DNA of 64,000 nt from Microbacterium aurantiacum (GCF_002872075.1 NZ_PGGU01000004.1:62001-126000), one strand, 5' to 3'; counted from the stretch's first letter, positions 41,222 through 50,339 are shown. Notes: generated by a model from the sequence alone, not told the origin. Numbers and translations are program-made.

Positions 41222-41869
41222 GTGGAGCGCTCATTGGAGACGCAGGTGGACCAGGCCGTCGAGGCCTGGTTGCGCTGGGTGCCGCGCTGGGAGCCGGCGA
41301 CCCACCGCGGCCGCGTCGCGCCCTGCCGCCGCTGTCTCGGCTCGCCCATCCTGTCTGCGGCCGGGATCGGCGGGAACGTTCCGCACGGAGTTCAGCACGG
41401 GCTCTCCACGCGCATCAAGACCATCGTCGACCACGCGGTCGCCGATTACACGGCGCGCAACCTCCCGATGCTGCAGCACGAACTCGACCAGCAGGCGGAG
41501 CGCAACCGGGCCCGCAGCTACCGCCCGGCCGAAGACCTCGCTCCCGAGTTCGACGGGCTGCCGCTCGACCCCGATCCGGTACCGGGGGCGCCGTTCCTGT
41601 TCACGATCGCCGGAATGGCGGACGAGGCCGCGGATGAACTGCCGCCCCTGCCGCCGTTGAGCGACGAGGCCAAGGCCGCGCTCCGGCAGGAGGTCGCCCT
41701 CGCCGACGAGTACGCGAACATGGTGGGGCGCGAGATCTGCGGCATCCTGCTGCGGCACCGGCTGTACATCCAGGCAGCGGTCTCGCAGCACGTAGAACCG
41801 CAGATCGAGGCGCTGCTGGCCGAGCTCACCGAGTCGCTCGACTCGCCGTTCGACCCGGATCTCCCGTAG
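41222..41869 (+). CDS. Hypothetical cytosolic protein
   Basis: This protein of 215 residues is soluble, has no membrane segment, and is not recognised. The N-terminus holds a single CRRC motif (APCRRCLGSP). The middle carries TIVDHAVADYTARNLPMLQHELDQQAERNR, here in part, a probable helix. The C-terminal half (SDEAKAALRQEVALADEYAN and VSQHVEPQIEALLAELTE) is helical and acidic. TACCCT (41210-41215) ends six bases before the GTG start, a leaderless signature that fixes the start well. It is separate from its neighbours. Confidence 0.75.
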   Translation: MERSLETQVDQAVEAWLRWVPRWEPATHRGRVAPCRRCLGSPILSAAGIGGNVPHGVQHGLSTRIKTIVDHAVADYTARNLPMLQHELDQQAERNRARSYRPAEDLAPEFDGLPLDPDPVPGAPFLFTIAGMADEAADELPPLPPLSDEAKAALRQEVALADEYANMVGREICGILLRHRLYIQAAVSQHVEPQIEALLAELTESLDSPFDPDLP

Positions 41870-41948
41870 CGCCGATCGCCCGCTTCGCCCGAAGCCGTGC
41901 ATCGGCTGTGAGATGCGGTTTCGGCTTGGCGGCACGCGACGCCCATCA

Positions 41949-41986
41949 CTATCGTTTTTCGATAGATATACGTCGATCGTCGATAG
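41949..41986 (+). promoter_or_regulatory. AT-rich promoter/operator of the DUF2975-XRE pair
   Basis: CTATCG-TTTTT-CGATAG (41949-41965) is a perfect inverted repeat. A third half-site CGATAG (41981-41986) lies 21 bases, two helical turns, beyond the second. GATATA/TATACG between them may be the -10. The segment is much more AT-rich than the surrounding DNA and sits eight bases before the DUF2975 ATG. It is a likely autoregulatory site for the XRE protein. Confidence 0.65.
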
Positions 41987-41993
41987 GGACATC

Positions 41994-42470
41994 ATGCAAC
42001 CGCGCGTCACCTTCCTGCTCAAGGCTCTCATCGCCGTGATGCTGCTCCTGCTCCTGACCAGCCAGATCGTCGTGATCCCCGAAGTGGCGCGGATCACCGC
42101 GCTGCGCAATCCCGACGTCGCCCACCTGGAAGTGCCCGGCATCATCGGGGCGGCCGTGTTCCTGCTGCTGGTCGAAGTCACCCTCGTCTGCGTCTGGCGG
42201 TTGCTCTCACTCGTGCGGGCTGAACGGATCTTCAGCCCTGACGCGTTCCGCTTCGTCGACGTGATCCTCGCTGCCCTCATCACCGCCGGCGTGCTCATCA
42301 CCGCCTCATACGTCGTGATCGTCGCGAACCGCGCCGTGTCTCTCCAGCTCACCCTGCTCGCCGTTCTCGGCATCGTCGTGAGCGCCGCGCTCGCTCTTCT
42401 GGTCGTCGTGCTGCGGGGGCTCCTGCGCAAGGCGCTCGAATTGGAGCAGGACCTGGCCGAGGTCGTCTGA
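41994..42470 (+). CDS. DUF2975 family membrane protein
   Basis: This 158-residue protein has four TM helices (about 8-28, 45-70, 90-115 and 122-145) in the DUF2975 layout. RAERIFSPDAFRFVDVILAA between TM2 and TM3 is the typical family motif. Such proteins are nearly always encoded with a YozG-like XRE regulator, as here: the last base of its TGA is the first base of the next ATG. The pair's function is unknown; a membrane signal controlling the small DNA-binding partner is a common suggestion. Confidence 0.9.
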   Translation: MQPRVTFLLKALIAVMLLLLLTSQIVVIPEVARITALRNPDVAHLEVPGIIGAAVFLLLVEVTLVCVWRLLSLVRAERIFSPDAFRFVDVILAALITAGVLITASYVVIVANRAVSLQLTLLAVLGIVVSAALALLVVVLRGLLRKALELEQDLAEVV

Positions 42471-42700
42471 TGCCCATCGTCATCGACATCGACGTCCAGC
42501 TCGCGCGCCGGAAGATGAGCGTGCAGGAGTTCGCCGACGCCATCGGCATCACCCCCGCCAACGTCGCCGTGCTCAAGAACGGGCGTGCGAAAGCGGTGCG
42601 CTTCACGACGCTCGAGGCGATCTGCCGGGTGCTGGAGTGCCAGCCCGGCGACATCCTGCGCTGGGTTCCCGGCGACGAAGCGGACGGGGAAGCGCGATGA
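42470..42700 (+). CDS. Small XRE/YozG-like HTH regulator
   Basis: This 76-residue protein is almost entirely one HTH: VQLARRKMSVQEFADAIGIT, PANVAVLKNGRAKAVRFTTL and EAICRVLECQPGDILRWVPG. This is the Cro/C1 YozG-like family partner of DUF2975 proteins. It is translationally coupled to both neighbours, since its stop overlaps the giant membrane protein start in ATGA. It probably binds the AT-rich CTATCG/CGATAG repeats upstream of the DUF2975 gene. Confidence 0.93.
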   Translation: MPIVIDIDVQLARRKMSVQEFADAIGITPANVAVLKNGRAKAVRFTTLEAICRVLECQPGDILRWVPGDEADGEAR

Positions 42701-45700
42701 CGACGATGTCCGTGCCGGCGGCGACCGGCTGGGGAGAGAGCATCGCGCGGCGGCTGCTCGATGACCAGGCCTGCCCGGTGTGCGTGCAGGGACGGCTGGC
42801 AGGGGGATGCTGCGCCCGATGCGGCGCGGATCTGACGGGTCCGATCGGGGCCGAGCTGTGGAGCGCGTCCGTCGTCGCCGCCGCGCAGATCCGCTCACGG
42901 GAAGCGGTTCTGCACCGCGTGCCGCGCGTGCCGCTGCGGACTTCACCCGCGACGCCCGCCGTCCCGGGATCCGAGATGCAGCCGGCATCGGTGCTCCCTG
43001 CTCCTCCTGCTGCTGCACCCCCGCGCAACAGTGCGACGCTGCAGTCGGTGCTGGCAACGGCCGGCGCCGGCCTCTTCGCCGTGGCGGCGATCGTCTTCAC
43101 CTACTTCAACCCGGACCTCGCCGATCGTGCGACGCGCGGCGTGATCACGGGCCTCATCACCCTGCTGTTCCTCGGGGGAGCCTGGCTGCTGGCGCGGCGC
43201 CGGCTGCAGTTCTCCGCCGAGGCGGTGGGCGGGCTCGGCCTGGTCTTCGCCGGCCTCGACGTGCACGCCGTCACTCAACTCGCTGCGCCCGGTGTGAACG
43301 CGTGGCTCACCGCGGCCCTCACCACGGCGGCGGTGGCCGGGGTGATGCTGGCGGCCGCGCTCCGATCCGGCATCCGGATCTGGCTGTGGGCGGCGCTGGT
43401 CGCGCTGGCGATCACCCCCGCGATGCTCGGGTACGCCGCCGACGTACCGCTCATCACCGCGCTCGGCCACCTGGGAGTCGCCTTCGGAGCCGCCGGGCTC
43501 ATCGAGGTGCTCCCGCGGCTTGCTGTGCGGTTCCCGCGAGCCGGCGCCGGGGAAGCGGCGGATGCCGACGCGGATGCCGGTGCAGATGCGGATGTCGATG
43601 CCGAGGGCGTGACTGCGGCCGTCGCGGATGTTGCCGATGTGCGGGGAAGTGACGCCGCCCCTCGCGTTCCGCTCGCAGCCGAGCGCACGACGCTGGTCTT
43701 CGTGCAACTCCTGGCGGTGCTCAGCGCGCTGGTGCTGGTGCTCCGCGTCCCCTCCGTCGAGCCCGCCATCTTCGCCTTCTCAGTCAGCGGGGTGCTCGCC
43801 CTCATCGCCGTGCATGCGCTCCTGGCATCACGGCACCTGCTGACGTGGCTGTGGAGCTTCGCGGCCGGAGCGACGGCTGTGACCGCCGTGACCGTCGGGG
43901 CGTACGGCGCGAGCCTGCCGGCCGACGCGGACGGCAGCTGGTTCATCGCGATCGTCTCCGTGGCCGCGGCCGGAGCTCTGGTGCTTGTCGGAGGCCTGCT
44001 TCCCCTGCCGAAAGCGACCCGGCGCGGCTTCGTCGTCGGCGGCGCGCTCAGCGTGCTGGCAGCGATCAGCGTCGTCCCGCTTCAGCTCTCGCTGCTCACC
44101 GGTGCGGGCACCGTGTACGAGTTCATTCGTTTCGACGGGGGAGATGCGACAGGAACCGTGCTCGACGAGTGGGCCTGGGCGCCGCTGATCGGACTGACTG
44201 CGATCTCCGCCGGACTCGCGCTGTTCGGAGTTGTCGCGCGCCGGCGCCCCGAGATCCGCCGCTTCGTCAGGGCGACCGACACCGCAGCTGTCAGCGTCGG
44301 CGTGGTCGTCATCCTGACGCTCGGGTGCCTGCGAGGCGTGCCGCTGCCGGCGTCCGTCGCAGTGCTCGCGGGATTCGCGGTGGCCCTCGGTCTCGCGTTC
44401 CGTATGGTTCCTTCGCTGGCGGCATCGCGTGCGGGACTGCGCCTTCCGCTTCTCGTCGGCGCTCACCTCGCGATCGTGGCCTCGGTCATGGTCGCGTGGC
44501 GCGACCCCGCCGTCGTGCCGCTCGCCGGAGTCGCGAGCATCATCGGGCTCACCGCCATCGGTGCCGCGTCGGCTCGAGGCCTCCGCTTCCTCCACGTCGG
44601 AGGGGGATTCGCCTATGCGCTCATCATCACCTCGACCGCGCTCGCGCAGGCCGGCGTCGGCGGAATCGCGCTCCTCTGCCTCACCGCATCCGGAGGTCTC
44701 GCCGTCGCGATCGTCGCGACCTACCTGCCCCGCATCGGCGCCCGCGCCTGGCAGGCGGTGCTGGTCGTCGCGGTGGTGCCGTTCGGCATGGGCGTCGTGC
44801 AGGTCGTCTTCGAACGCAGTGGATGGACCGCGCTGTCGACGGGGCTGATGTTCGTCCTCGCGGCCTCGCTGCTGCTCACTCGGCGCCCCGGGCTCACGGC
44901 GGCCGTGCGCACCGCCGCCTCGGCGATGTTGGTCCCCACGCTGGCAGTCGTGATCGTCTGCCTCGGCGCGCAGCTCCTCGCCGCCAGTGCCTCTCCCGTG
45001 ACGCTTCCGATCATCGCCGTGCTGGTCGCACTCGTGCTGCCCTCGACCACTCTGATCCGTGATGCGCTCGCGACGCACGGCATCGGCCGCCAGGCGTCGG
45101 ATGCTGCTCGCATCGCAATCGAGGCATCCGCGCTCCTGACCGGTTCGATCGCGGTCGGCCTCGCCCTGGTGCGAGAAGCCGCAGGGCTGGGGACCTCCTT
45201 CCTGGTGCTGCTGATCCTCGGCGTCGGCGCGATCGCCAGTGCGCTGTTCACCGGTCGTCGCTACGCCTGGTGGGTCGGGTCGGCCTCCTTCACCGGCGCG
45301 CTCTGGTGCGTCTGGGGCCTGATCGGCGTCGATCTTCTCGAGGCCTACCTGCTCCCGCCGGCGCTCGGCGCGGCCGTAGTGGCCGTCGTGCTCACTGCCC
45401 GCGGCCGACGGGCGACGGGGCTGTACGCCGCCGGCATGGGCGTCGCGATCACGCCGCTGCTGGCCGCGCTCGTCCTCGCCGGTACAGGAGACGACACCGT
45501 CCCCTGGCGGGCTGCCGGACTGCTCGCCGCGGCCTGGTCGCTGCTCGCACTCGCTGCGCTCCTCGGGCGTGCGTCCACGGGGACCACGCGGCTCCGGCGT
45601 CTCCGGGCGCTCCGCACGCCGACCTTCGGAGCGGCCGGTCTCGCCGGTGTCGCCGGGTCCATTCTGGGCGTCAGGATCGGATGGAGCGGCGATGTCGCCG

Positions 45701-46566
45701 ATCTGCACGGTGCGGCGCTGTTCCTCGCGTGCCTGGGCGTCAGTGCGGTCGGCGCTCTCGCTCTCGCCGCGGCAGGGCGCGGCATCCGGTCCGCAGCTCC
45801 GGAGCGCTCTCGCCGACGGACCACGCGATGGCTGCAGGCTCCTGCGGCTCTGGCCCTCGCCGCGGGAACCTGGTGCTCGATCGAGCGCGATTGGCTCTCG
45901 ATCTGGGCGATGTGGGCGCTGATGATCGCGTACCTGATCGCCGTCGTCATCGCCGCGCGGGCCGAACGCACCACGATGCCGCCTGTCTGGTTCCTGTTCG
46001 CCCTCGCGTTCACGACGGCGATCGTCGCGTGGAGCCCGCGTGATCTCCGCGTCGAGTGGTTCTCGCTTCCCCTGGGTGCGTTCCTGCTGCTCGCGGGCAT
46101 GCACGGGATGCGTGGCACGCGAGCGGATGCCGAGACGCGCGCGGCTGACGGATCGCAGGCCGCGGCTGTGGGGGAGCGCCCGACGCTGAACAGCTGGCCG
46201 GGGCGCTGGACCGGGTCGTGGGCCCTCCTCGCACCCGGGATCGTGACGATGATGATCGCCTCCATCGTGTCGACGTTCACCGACCCGCTCACGTGGCGGG
46301 CGATCCTGGTGATGGTGCTCGCGCTCGCCGCGATCCTCGTCGGCTCGGGCCGACGGCTGGCTGCGCCGTTCCTGATCGGGCTGATCGTGCTGCCGATCGA
46401 GAACGTGTTCGTGTTCTCGGTGCAGATCGGTCGTGGCATCGAGTCGATGCCGTGGTGGATCACGCTCGCCGTCATCGGCGCCGTCCTGCTCATCATCGCC
46501 GTGACCGCGGAGCGACGAACCGGAACGGAGAGCTCGATGGCGGCGCGGATCAGGGATCTGCGCTGA
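42697..46566 (+). CDS. Very large polytopic membrane protein with N-terminal zinc ribbon (SCO7613-like)
   Basis: This protein of 1289 residues has an N-terminal zinc ribbon formed by C26, C29, C39 and C42 (ACPVCVQGRLAGGCCARCG). A Pro/Ala-rich linker follows, then some 30 or more hydrophobic segments that fill residues ~115-1275. The layout resembles the SCO7613 C-terminal family of actinobacterial membrane proteins, which has no known function. An acidic low-complexity insert (ADADADAGADADVDAE) near residue 300 interrupts the helices. The start overlaps the XRE stop in ATGA, which is unusual for a giant protein and suggests coexpression with the DUF2975-XRE pair. No transport or enzyme motif was found. 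Confidence 0.8.
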   Translation: MTTMSVPAATGWGESIARRLLDDQACPVCVQGRLAGGCCARCGADLTGPIGAELWSASVVAAAQIRSREAVLHRVPRVPLRTSPATPAVPGSEMQPASVLPAPPAAAPPRNSATLQSVLATAGAGLFAVAAIVFTYFNPDLADRATRGVITGLITLLFLGGAWLLARRRLQFSAEAVGGLGLVFAGLDVHAVTQLAAPGVNAWLTAALTTAAVAGVMLAAALRSGIRIWLWAALVALAITPAMLGYAADVPLITALGHLGVAFGAAGLIEVLPRLAVRFPRAGAGEAADADADAGADADVDAEGVTAAVADVADVRGSDAAPRVPLAAERTTLVFVQLLAVLSALVLVLRVPSVEPAIFAFSVSGVLALIAVHALLASRHLLTWLWSFAAGATAVTAVTVGAYGASLPADADGSWFIAIVSVAAAGALVLVGGLLPLPKATRRGFVVGGALSVLAAISVVPLQLSLLTGAGTVYEFIRFDGGDATGTVLDEWAWAPLIGLTAISAGLALFGVVARRRPEIRRFVRATDTAAVSVGVVVILTLGCLRGVPLPASVAVLAGFAVALGLAFRMVPSLAASRAGLRLPLLVGAHLAIVASVMVAWRDPAVVPLAGVASIIGLTAIGAASARGLRFLHVGGGFAYALIITSTALAQAGVGGIALLCLTASGGLAVAIVATYLPRIGARAWQAVLVVAVVPFGMGVVQVVFERSGWTALSTGLMFVLAASLLLTRRPGLTAAVRTAASAMLVPTLAVVIVCLGAQLLAASASPVTLPIIAVLVALVLPSTTLIRDALATHGIGRQASDAARIAIEASALLTGSIAVGLALVREAAGLGTSFLVLLILGVGAIASALFTGRRYAWWVGSASFTGALWCVWGLIGVDLLEAYLLPPALGAAVVAVVLTARGRRATGLYAAGMGVAITPLLAALVLAGTGDDTVPWRAAGLLAAAWSLLALAALLGRASTGTTRLRRLRALRTPTFGAAGLAGVAGSILGVRIGWSGDVADLHGAALFLACLGVSAVGALALAAAGRGIRSAAPERSRRRTTRWLQAPAALALAAGTWCSIERDWLSIWAMWALMIAYLIAVVIAARAERTTMPPVWFLFALAFTTAIVAWSPRDLRVEWFSLPLGAFLLLAGMHGMRGTRADAETRAADGSQAAAVGERPTLNSWPGRWTGSWALLAPGIVTMMIASIVSTFTDPLTWRAILVMVLALAAILVGSGRRLAAPFLIGLIVLPIENVFVFSVQIGRGIESMPWWITLAVIGAVLLIIAVTAERRTGTESSMAARIRDLR

Positions 46567-46569
46567 GGA

Positions 46570-46962
46570 TCAGCCCTGGCGGGTGAGAGTGCCGATCTCC
46601 GTGCCGTCCTTCGAGAACACGATGAGGGAGTCCTCTGAGAGGGACGCTGTGTGCGCCCCGAAGAGCCAGGCATCCACCCCGATGCACGCCTTGCGGGTAG
46701 CGAGGCCGGGCTCCAGCACGATCGTCTCATCGGTCTGCGAGTAGCTGCCGGCAAGTCCGTTGCACCCGTCGCTGCCGGTGTAGGTGCCATCTTCCTGGAA
46801 CGTGAGGTGGGGTTCGCCCTTCTCAGCGCTGCTCCATGTGCCGATCACGATGTCTCCTTCCGCTTCGCCTGGGCCGGTCGTTCCTGTCGCGCATCCACTC
46901 AGTGCGAGCACGAGAGCGAGCACCGCGGTCGGCAGGACGAATGCATGTCGCCTGTGCATCAT
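46570..46962 (-). CDS. META-domain (HslJ-like) lipoprotein
   Basis: This 130-residue exported lipoprotein has the lipobox LALSGC, with lipidation expected at C24 (C23 if the second ATG is used). The mature part is a small META-like beta barrel: GTWSSAEKGEPHLTFQEDGT, GSDGCNGLAGSYSQTDE and ATRKACIGVDAWLF, the two cysteines probably being disulfide-linked. AAGGAG lies three bases before the first ATG and six before the second, so 46959 is an equally good start. It is convergent with the giant membrane protein gene, leaving three bases. Its function is unknown; HslJ-type proteins are linked to stress and antibiotic tolerance. Confidence 0.8.
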   Translation of the reverse strand: MMHRRHAFVLPTAVLALVLALSGCATGTTGPGEAEGDIVIGTWSSAEKGEPHLTFQEDGTYTGSDGCNGLAGSYSQTDETIVLEPGLATRKACIGVDAWLFGAHTASLSEDSLIVFSKDGTEIGTLTRQG

Positions 46963-47190
46963 GTGCTCCTTGTCATAGGCGCGCTAACCCGGGCCGCATC
47001 ATCGCGAACCTTCGGACACCGGGTGTTTCCCTTCCGGATACCGCACGTTCCGCTTGTGACGACGATTTTCTCAATTCGGTGTTCCTAACCTACTCGCTTC
47101 CGCTAGGTTGGCTGAGGTTGTGTGTTTTCGGGGACGTGCGCGGGGGGACTTGCCACTGACCGAGCAGATCAGTAAATGACAAGGAGCACA
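46963..47190. promoter_or_regulatory. Divergent control region between META lipoprotein and protease genes
   Basis: This 228-base gap is less GC-rich than its surroundings. It contains an inverted repeat AACCTA (47087-47092) / TAGGTT (47104-47109) with an 11-base loop, and the SD-like AAGGAGCACA before the protease start. I could not assign a convincing -35/-10 pair for either gene. The inverted repeat is a candidate regulator site for the protease. Confidence 0.4.
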
Positions 47191-49191
47191 GTGAAGAATT
47201 CAGGAAAGAAGATGTTGCGGCTGTCCGCGTTCGGCGCCGCCGCCGCGCTCGCCGCCGGAGGACTGTTCGCCCAGTCCGCCATGGGCGTGACGACGCAGAA
47301 CGCGCCGGTCGAGGGTGACGGGTACGACTCGTTCGCGCTCGGACTCCTCCAGAGCGACGACGCACTCGTGTCGGTCGGTCAGGCCGACGGCCAGATCATC
47401 GTGACCCACGATGACGTGATCTCCGCCGAGACGCAGGCCGCGATCGACGCTTACGGCAACGTCGTGCTGGAAAAGGGCGACGAGATCATCGCCATGGACC
47501 AGAACCAGATCGTCGGCGGCGCAGGCTACCTCAACGATGACGCGAGTGGTGTCTGCTCGTTCGGTTTCACTGCGTGGACCAACACCGGTTCTCCGGCCAT
47601 CCTCACGGCCGGTCATTGCGGCGTTGCGGGTGACACGGTCTGGCGCACCACGCCGGCCGACGACAACGCTCCGGACAAGCCGACCACCCCTCCCGGCCCG
47701 GCAACCCCGAGCGCGCTCGACGCCGCCCCCGTCGGAACGTTTGACTTCTCGATCTACGGGGGCCCCAACAACGACCCCGCCGCAACGGACATCGCCGGAA
47801 TCTCGGTCGCGAACGCGGCTCTCGAGAACATCCCCGCCGTCACCGACTGGACGTCGTACGCGAGCGGTGACCTCGCCGCCAGCTCGACGGCCGTCACGGC
47901 CGTCGGTTCTCCTGCGGTCGGCCAGACCATCTCCAAGAGCGGTCGCACGACCGGCCTGACAACCAGCACCGTCGAAGAGATCGGCGTCTGGGCTTCCGTC
48001 TCCGGCCAGTTCGTGTACGGATTCCTCAGCACCGGCAACCCGGGAACCGTCTTCGGGGGTGACTCCGGTGGTGCTGTCTTCTCCGGCAACACCGCTCTCG
48101 GCGTCGTCTCAGGCGGCAACGACGCGGGCACCGTGCTCTTCTCCACCGACCTCGTGAATGCGCTCCAGCAGACCCCCGGCTACACGGTCATGCTCGACCT
48201 GGCCGAGCCCGTCGTCAGCGCGCCGGCGAACGGCGCGACCGTCGCACCGGGCGCAGCGATCTCCGGCACGGCTCAGGCGAACGCGACCCTCGAGGTCGTC
48301 CAGAACGGCACCACCGTCGAGATCGCGGTCGGAGGCGATGGCCGCTGGTCCTACGCAGCCCCCGCGGCCGAGGGCGACTACACCGTCGCGCTGAAGTCCG
48401 TCCAGGGCTTCAACGAGTCCGAGACCGTGAACCATGCCTTCACCGTCGCGATCCCGCCGATCGTCGCACCGGTCATCGGGTCGCCGGCCAACGGCGCCAC
48501 CGCGACCGCCCCGGTCACCGCGATCACCGGCACCGGCGTCGCCGGCGCGACCGTCACCCTCGGCGGCGACGCCTCGGGCACGACGACCGTCGGAACCGAC
48601 GGCAACTGGAGCATCACTGTCGACCTGGGTGTGGGTGAGTACACCGTGACGGCGATCCAGTCGAAGAGCGGCAAGACCTCGCCCGCGGCTTCCGTCGACT
48701 TCACGGTCGCCCCTGCCGCACCGGTCATCTCGAGCCCGGTGAACGGCACGCTGCCGGTCTCCAAGGCTCCGACCGCCGTGTCCGGAACCGGTATCGACGG
48801 CGCCGAGGTCACTCTGACCGTCGACGGCGTCGAGGTCGGAACCGCCACGGTCAAGGGCGGCGTCTGGACGATCGACCTTCCCGCCGCGCTCAAGCTCGGT
48901 GCACACAAGATCGAGGCCGTCCAGGTCGTCGATGGCGTGTCCAGTGCCGTGACGACCGTCGACGTGACGATCCTCGCCGACACCGTCGTTCCCACGCCTC
49001 CCCCCGGTAACGGCGGCGGCAACGGCGGCGGCTCGGGCGATGGCAGTGGCAACCTGCCCGCCACCGGTATGGACACCGGAGCGGCGCTCACCGGTGCCCT
49101 GCTCGGCTTCGGTGCCATCGCGGCCGCCGGTGCGCTGATGATCTTCGCCCGCATGCGCGCGAAGACCGCAGCGATCCGGTCCGCGGAGTAA
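47191..49191 (+). CDS. Cell-wall-anchored chymotrypsin-fold protease with Ig-like repeats and LPATG signal
   Basis: This 666-residue secreted protein has a signal peptide of ~33 residues. A short pro-region is followed by a trypsin-like domain (~105-335) with triad H142 in LTAGHCG, D185 in TFDFSIYG and S292 in GGDSGGAVF, like the alpha-lytic/streptogrisin group. Three ~85-residue Ig-like domains span ~340-600, each opening with a PVISSPxNG-like stretch. A Gly-rich spacer follows, then LPATG at 622-626, a TM helix and RMRAK, a full sortase signal. The GTG at 47191 with AAGGAG upstream is preferred over the ATG at 47176. No sortase gene is in the window. A terminator follows. Confidence 0.9.
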   Translation: MKNSGKKMLRLSAFGAAAALAAGGLFAQSAMGVTTQNAPVEGDGYDSFALGLLQSDDALVSVGQADGQIIVTHDDVISAETQAAIDAYGNVVLEKGDEIIAMDQNQIVGGAGYLNDDASGVCSFGFTAWTNTGSPAILTAGHCGVAGDTVWRTTPADDNAPDKPTTPPGPATPSALDAAPVGTFDFSIYGGPNNDPAATDIAGISVANAALENIPAVTDWTSYASGDLAASSTAVTAVGSPAVGQTISKSGRTTGLTTSTVEEIGVWASVSGQFVYGFLSTGNPGTVFGGDSGGAVFSGNTALGVVSGGNDAGTVLFSTDLVNALQQTPGYTVMLDLAEPVVSAPANGATVAPGAAISGTAQANATLEVVQNGTTVEIAVGGDGRWSYAAPAAEGDYTVALKSVQGFNESETVNHAFTVAIPPIVAPVIGSPANGATATAPVTAITGTGVAGATVTLGGDASGTTTVGTDGNWSITVDLGVGEYTVTAIQSKSGKTSPAASVDFTVAPAAPVISSPVNGTLPVSKAPTAVSGTGIDGAEVTLTVDGVEVGTATVKGGVWTIDLPAALKLGAHKIEAVQVVDGVSSAVTTVDVTILADTVVPTPPPGNGGGNGGGSGDGSGNLPATGMDTGAALTGALLGFGAIAAAGALMIFARMRAKTAAIRSAE

Positions 49192-49210
49192 TCCCCGGCA
49201 GATCCAGTGA

Positions 49211-49242
49211 GGAAGGCGTCTCCCGCGAGGGAGGCGCCTTCC
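49211..49242 (+). terminator. Terminator after the LPATG protease gene
   Basis: GGAAGGCGTCTCC (49211-49223) pairs with GGAGGCGCCTTCC (49230-49242) with one G-U pair around a six-base loop, followed by TTCT. It is 19 bases after the protease stop and separates it from the str operon promoter. Confidence 0.8.
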
Positions 49243-49294
49243 TTCTGCTGCGCCGGATGCTCAAGGCCCACCGGGGTGCGCAGCATCCGCCCAT

Positions 49295-49323
49295 TTGACC
49301 GGCAGGTTACGCACCATTACACT
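49295..49323 (+). promoter_or_regulatory. Promoter of the rpsL-rpsG-fusA operon
   Basis: TTGACC (49295-49300) and TACACT (49318-49323) are spaced by exactly 17 bases, a near-ideal sigma-A promoter. The start site near 49330 gives a leader of about 160 bases before rpsL. The leader contains small hairpins, such as CGGCA-CCT-TGCCG and CGCCG-ATTC-CGGCG, that might serve translational feedback. Confidence 0.8.
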
Positions 49324-49491
49324 TGGGAAAGTGTGTGCACGTCTTGACGTGTGCGCGCTGGGCGTCGGCACCTTGCCGGTCCGCCTCCACGGCATACCCA
49401 CCACACCAAAAGCCCGCCGATTCCGGCGTGCCGGTGGGGCATGATGTGAAATCCATCACGCTGTCACCGTGCAGCACTATGAGGAGAGAAC

Positions 49492-49860
49492 GTGCCAACC
49501 ATTCAGCAGTTGGTTCGCAAGGGTCGCTCGCCGAAGGTCACCAAGACCAAGACGCCCGCCCTGAAGTCGAACCCGCAGCAGGCCGGGGTATGCACCCGCG
49601 TCTACACCACCACCCCGAAGAAGCCGAACTCGGCGATGCGCAAGGTCGCCCGCGTGAAGCTGCGCAACGGCGCCGAGGTCACCGCTTACATCCCCGGCGA
49701 GGGACACAACCTGCAGGAGCACTCCCTGGTGCTCGTCCGCGGCGGTCGTGTCAAGGACCTCCCGGGTGTGCGTTACAAGATCGTCCGTGGCGCCCTGGAC
49801 ACCCAGGCCGTCAAGAACCGTAAGCAGGCTCGTTCCCGCTACGGCGCGAAGAAGGGTTGA
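49492..49860 (+). CDS. rpsL: 30S ribosomal protein S12
   Basis: This 122-residue S12 starts [20 protein letters not shown], with the conserved [18 protein letters not shown] segment and [12 protein letters not shown]. The decoding-centre lysines in PKKPNS are wild type. It starts at GTG, with GAGGAG nearby upstream. It is the first gene of the str operon, five bases before rpsG. Confidence 0.98.
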   Translation: MPTIQQLVRKGRSPKVTKTKTPALKSNPQQAGVCTRVYTTTPKKPNSAMRKVARVKLRNGAEVTAYIPGEGHNLQEHSLVLVRGGRVKDLPGVRYKIVRGALDTQAVKNRKQARSRYGAKKG

Positions 49861-49865
49861 GTTAG

Positions 49866-50339
49866 ATGCCTCGTAAGGGTCCCGCCCCTAAGCGCCCCGT
49901 CGTCAACGACCCGGTATACGGCGCTCCGATCGTCACCTCGCTGGTGAACAAGATCCTCGTCGACGGCAAGAAGTCGCTGGCCGAGTCGATCGTCTACGGC
50001 GCCCTCCGCGGCGTCGAGGCGAAGAACGGCGGCCAGGACGCCGTCGCCACGCTCAAGAAGGCGCTCGACAACGTGCGCCCGACCCTCGAGGTCCGCAGCC
50101 GCCGCGTCGGCGGCTCGACCTACCAGGTGCCGATCGAGGTCAAGCCGCACCGTGCGAACACCCTCGCACTGCGCTGGCTCGTCAGCTACGCCAAGGGCCG
50201 TCGTGAGAAGACGATGACCGAGCGTCTGCAGAACGAGATCCTCGATGCCTCGAACGGCCTCGGTGCCGCGGTCAAGCGTCGTGAGGACACTCACAAGATG
50301 GCCGAGTCGAACCGCGCGTTCGCTCACTACCGCTGGTAA
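49866..50339 (+). CDS. rpsG: 30S ribosomal protein S7
   Basis: This S7 of normal length (157 residues) binds the 3' major domain of 16S r[23 protein letters not shown] and [15 protein letters not shown] are typical, with the C-terminal [11 protein letters not shown]. In many bacteria S7 is the translational repressor of the str operon. A strong hairpin in the gap after it may tune fusA expression. Confidence 0.98.
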   Translation: MPRKGPAPKRPVVNDPVYGAPIVTSLVNKILVDGKKSLAESIVYGALRGVEAKNGGQDAVATLKKALDNVRPTLEVRSRRVGGSTYQVPIEVKPHRANTLALRWLVSYAKGRREKTMTERLQNEILDASNGLGAAVKRREDTHKMAESNRAFAHYRW

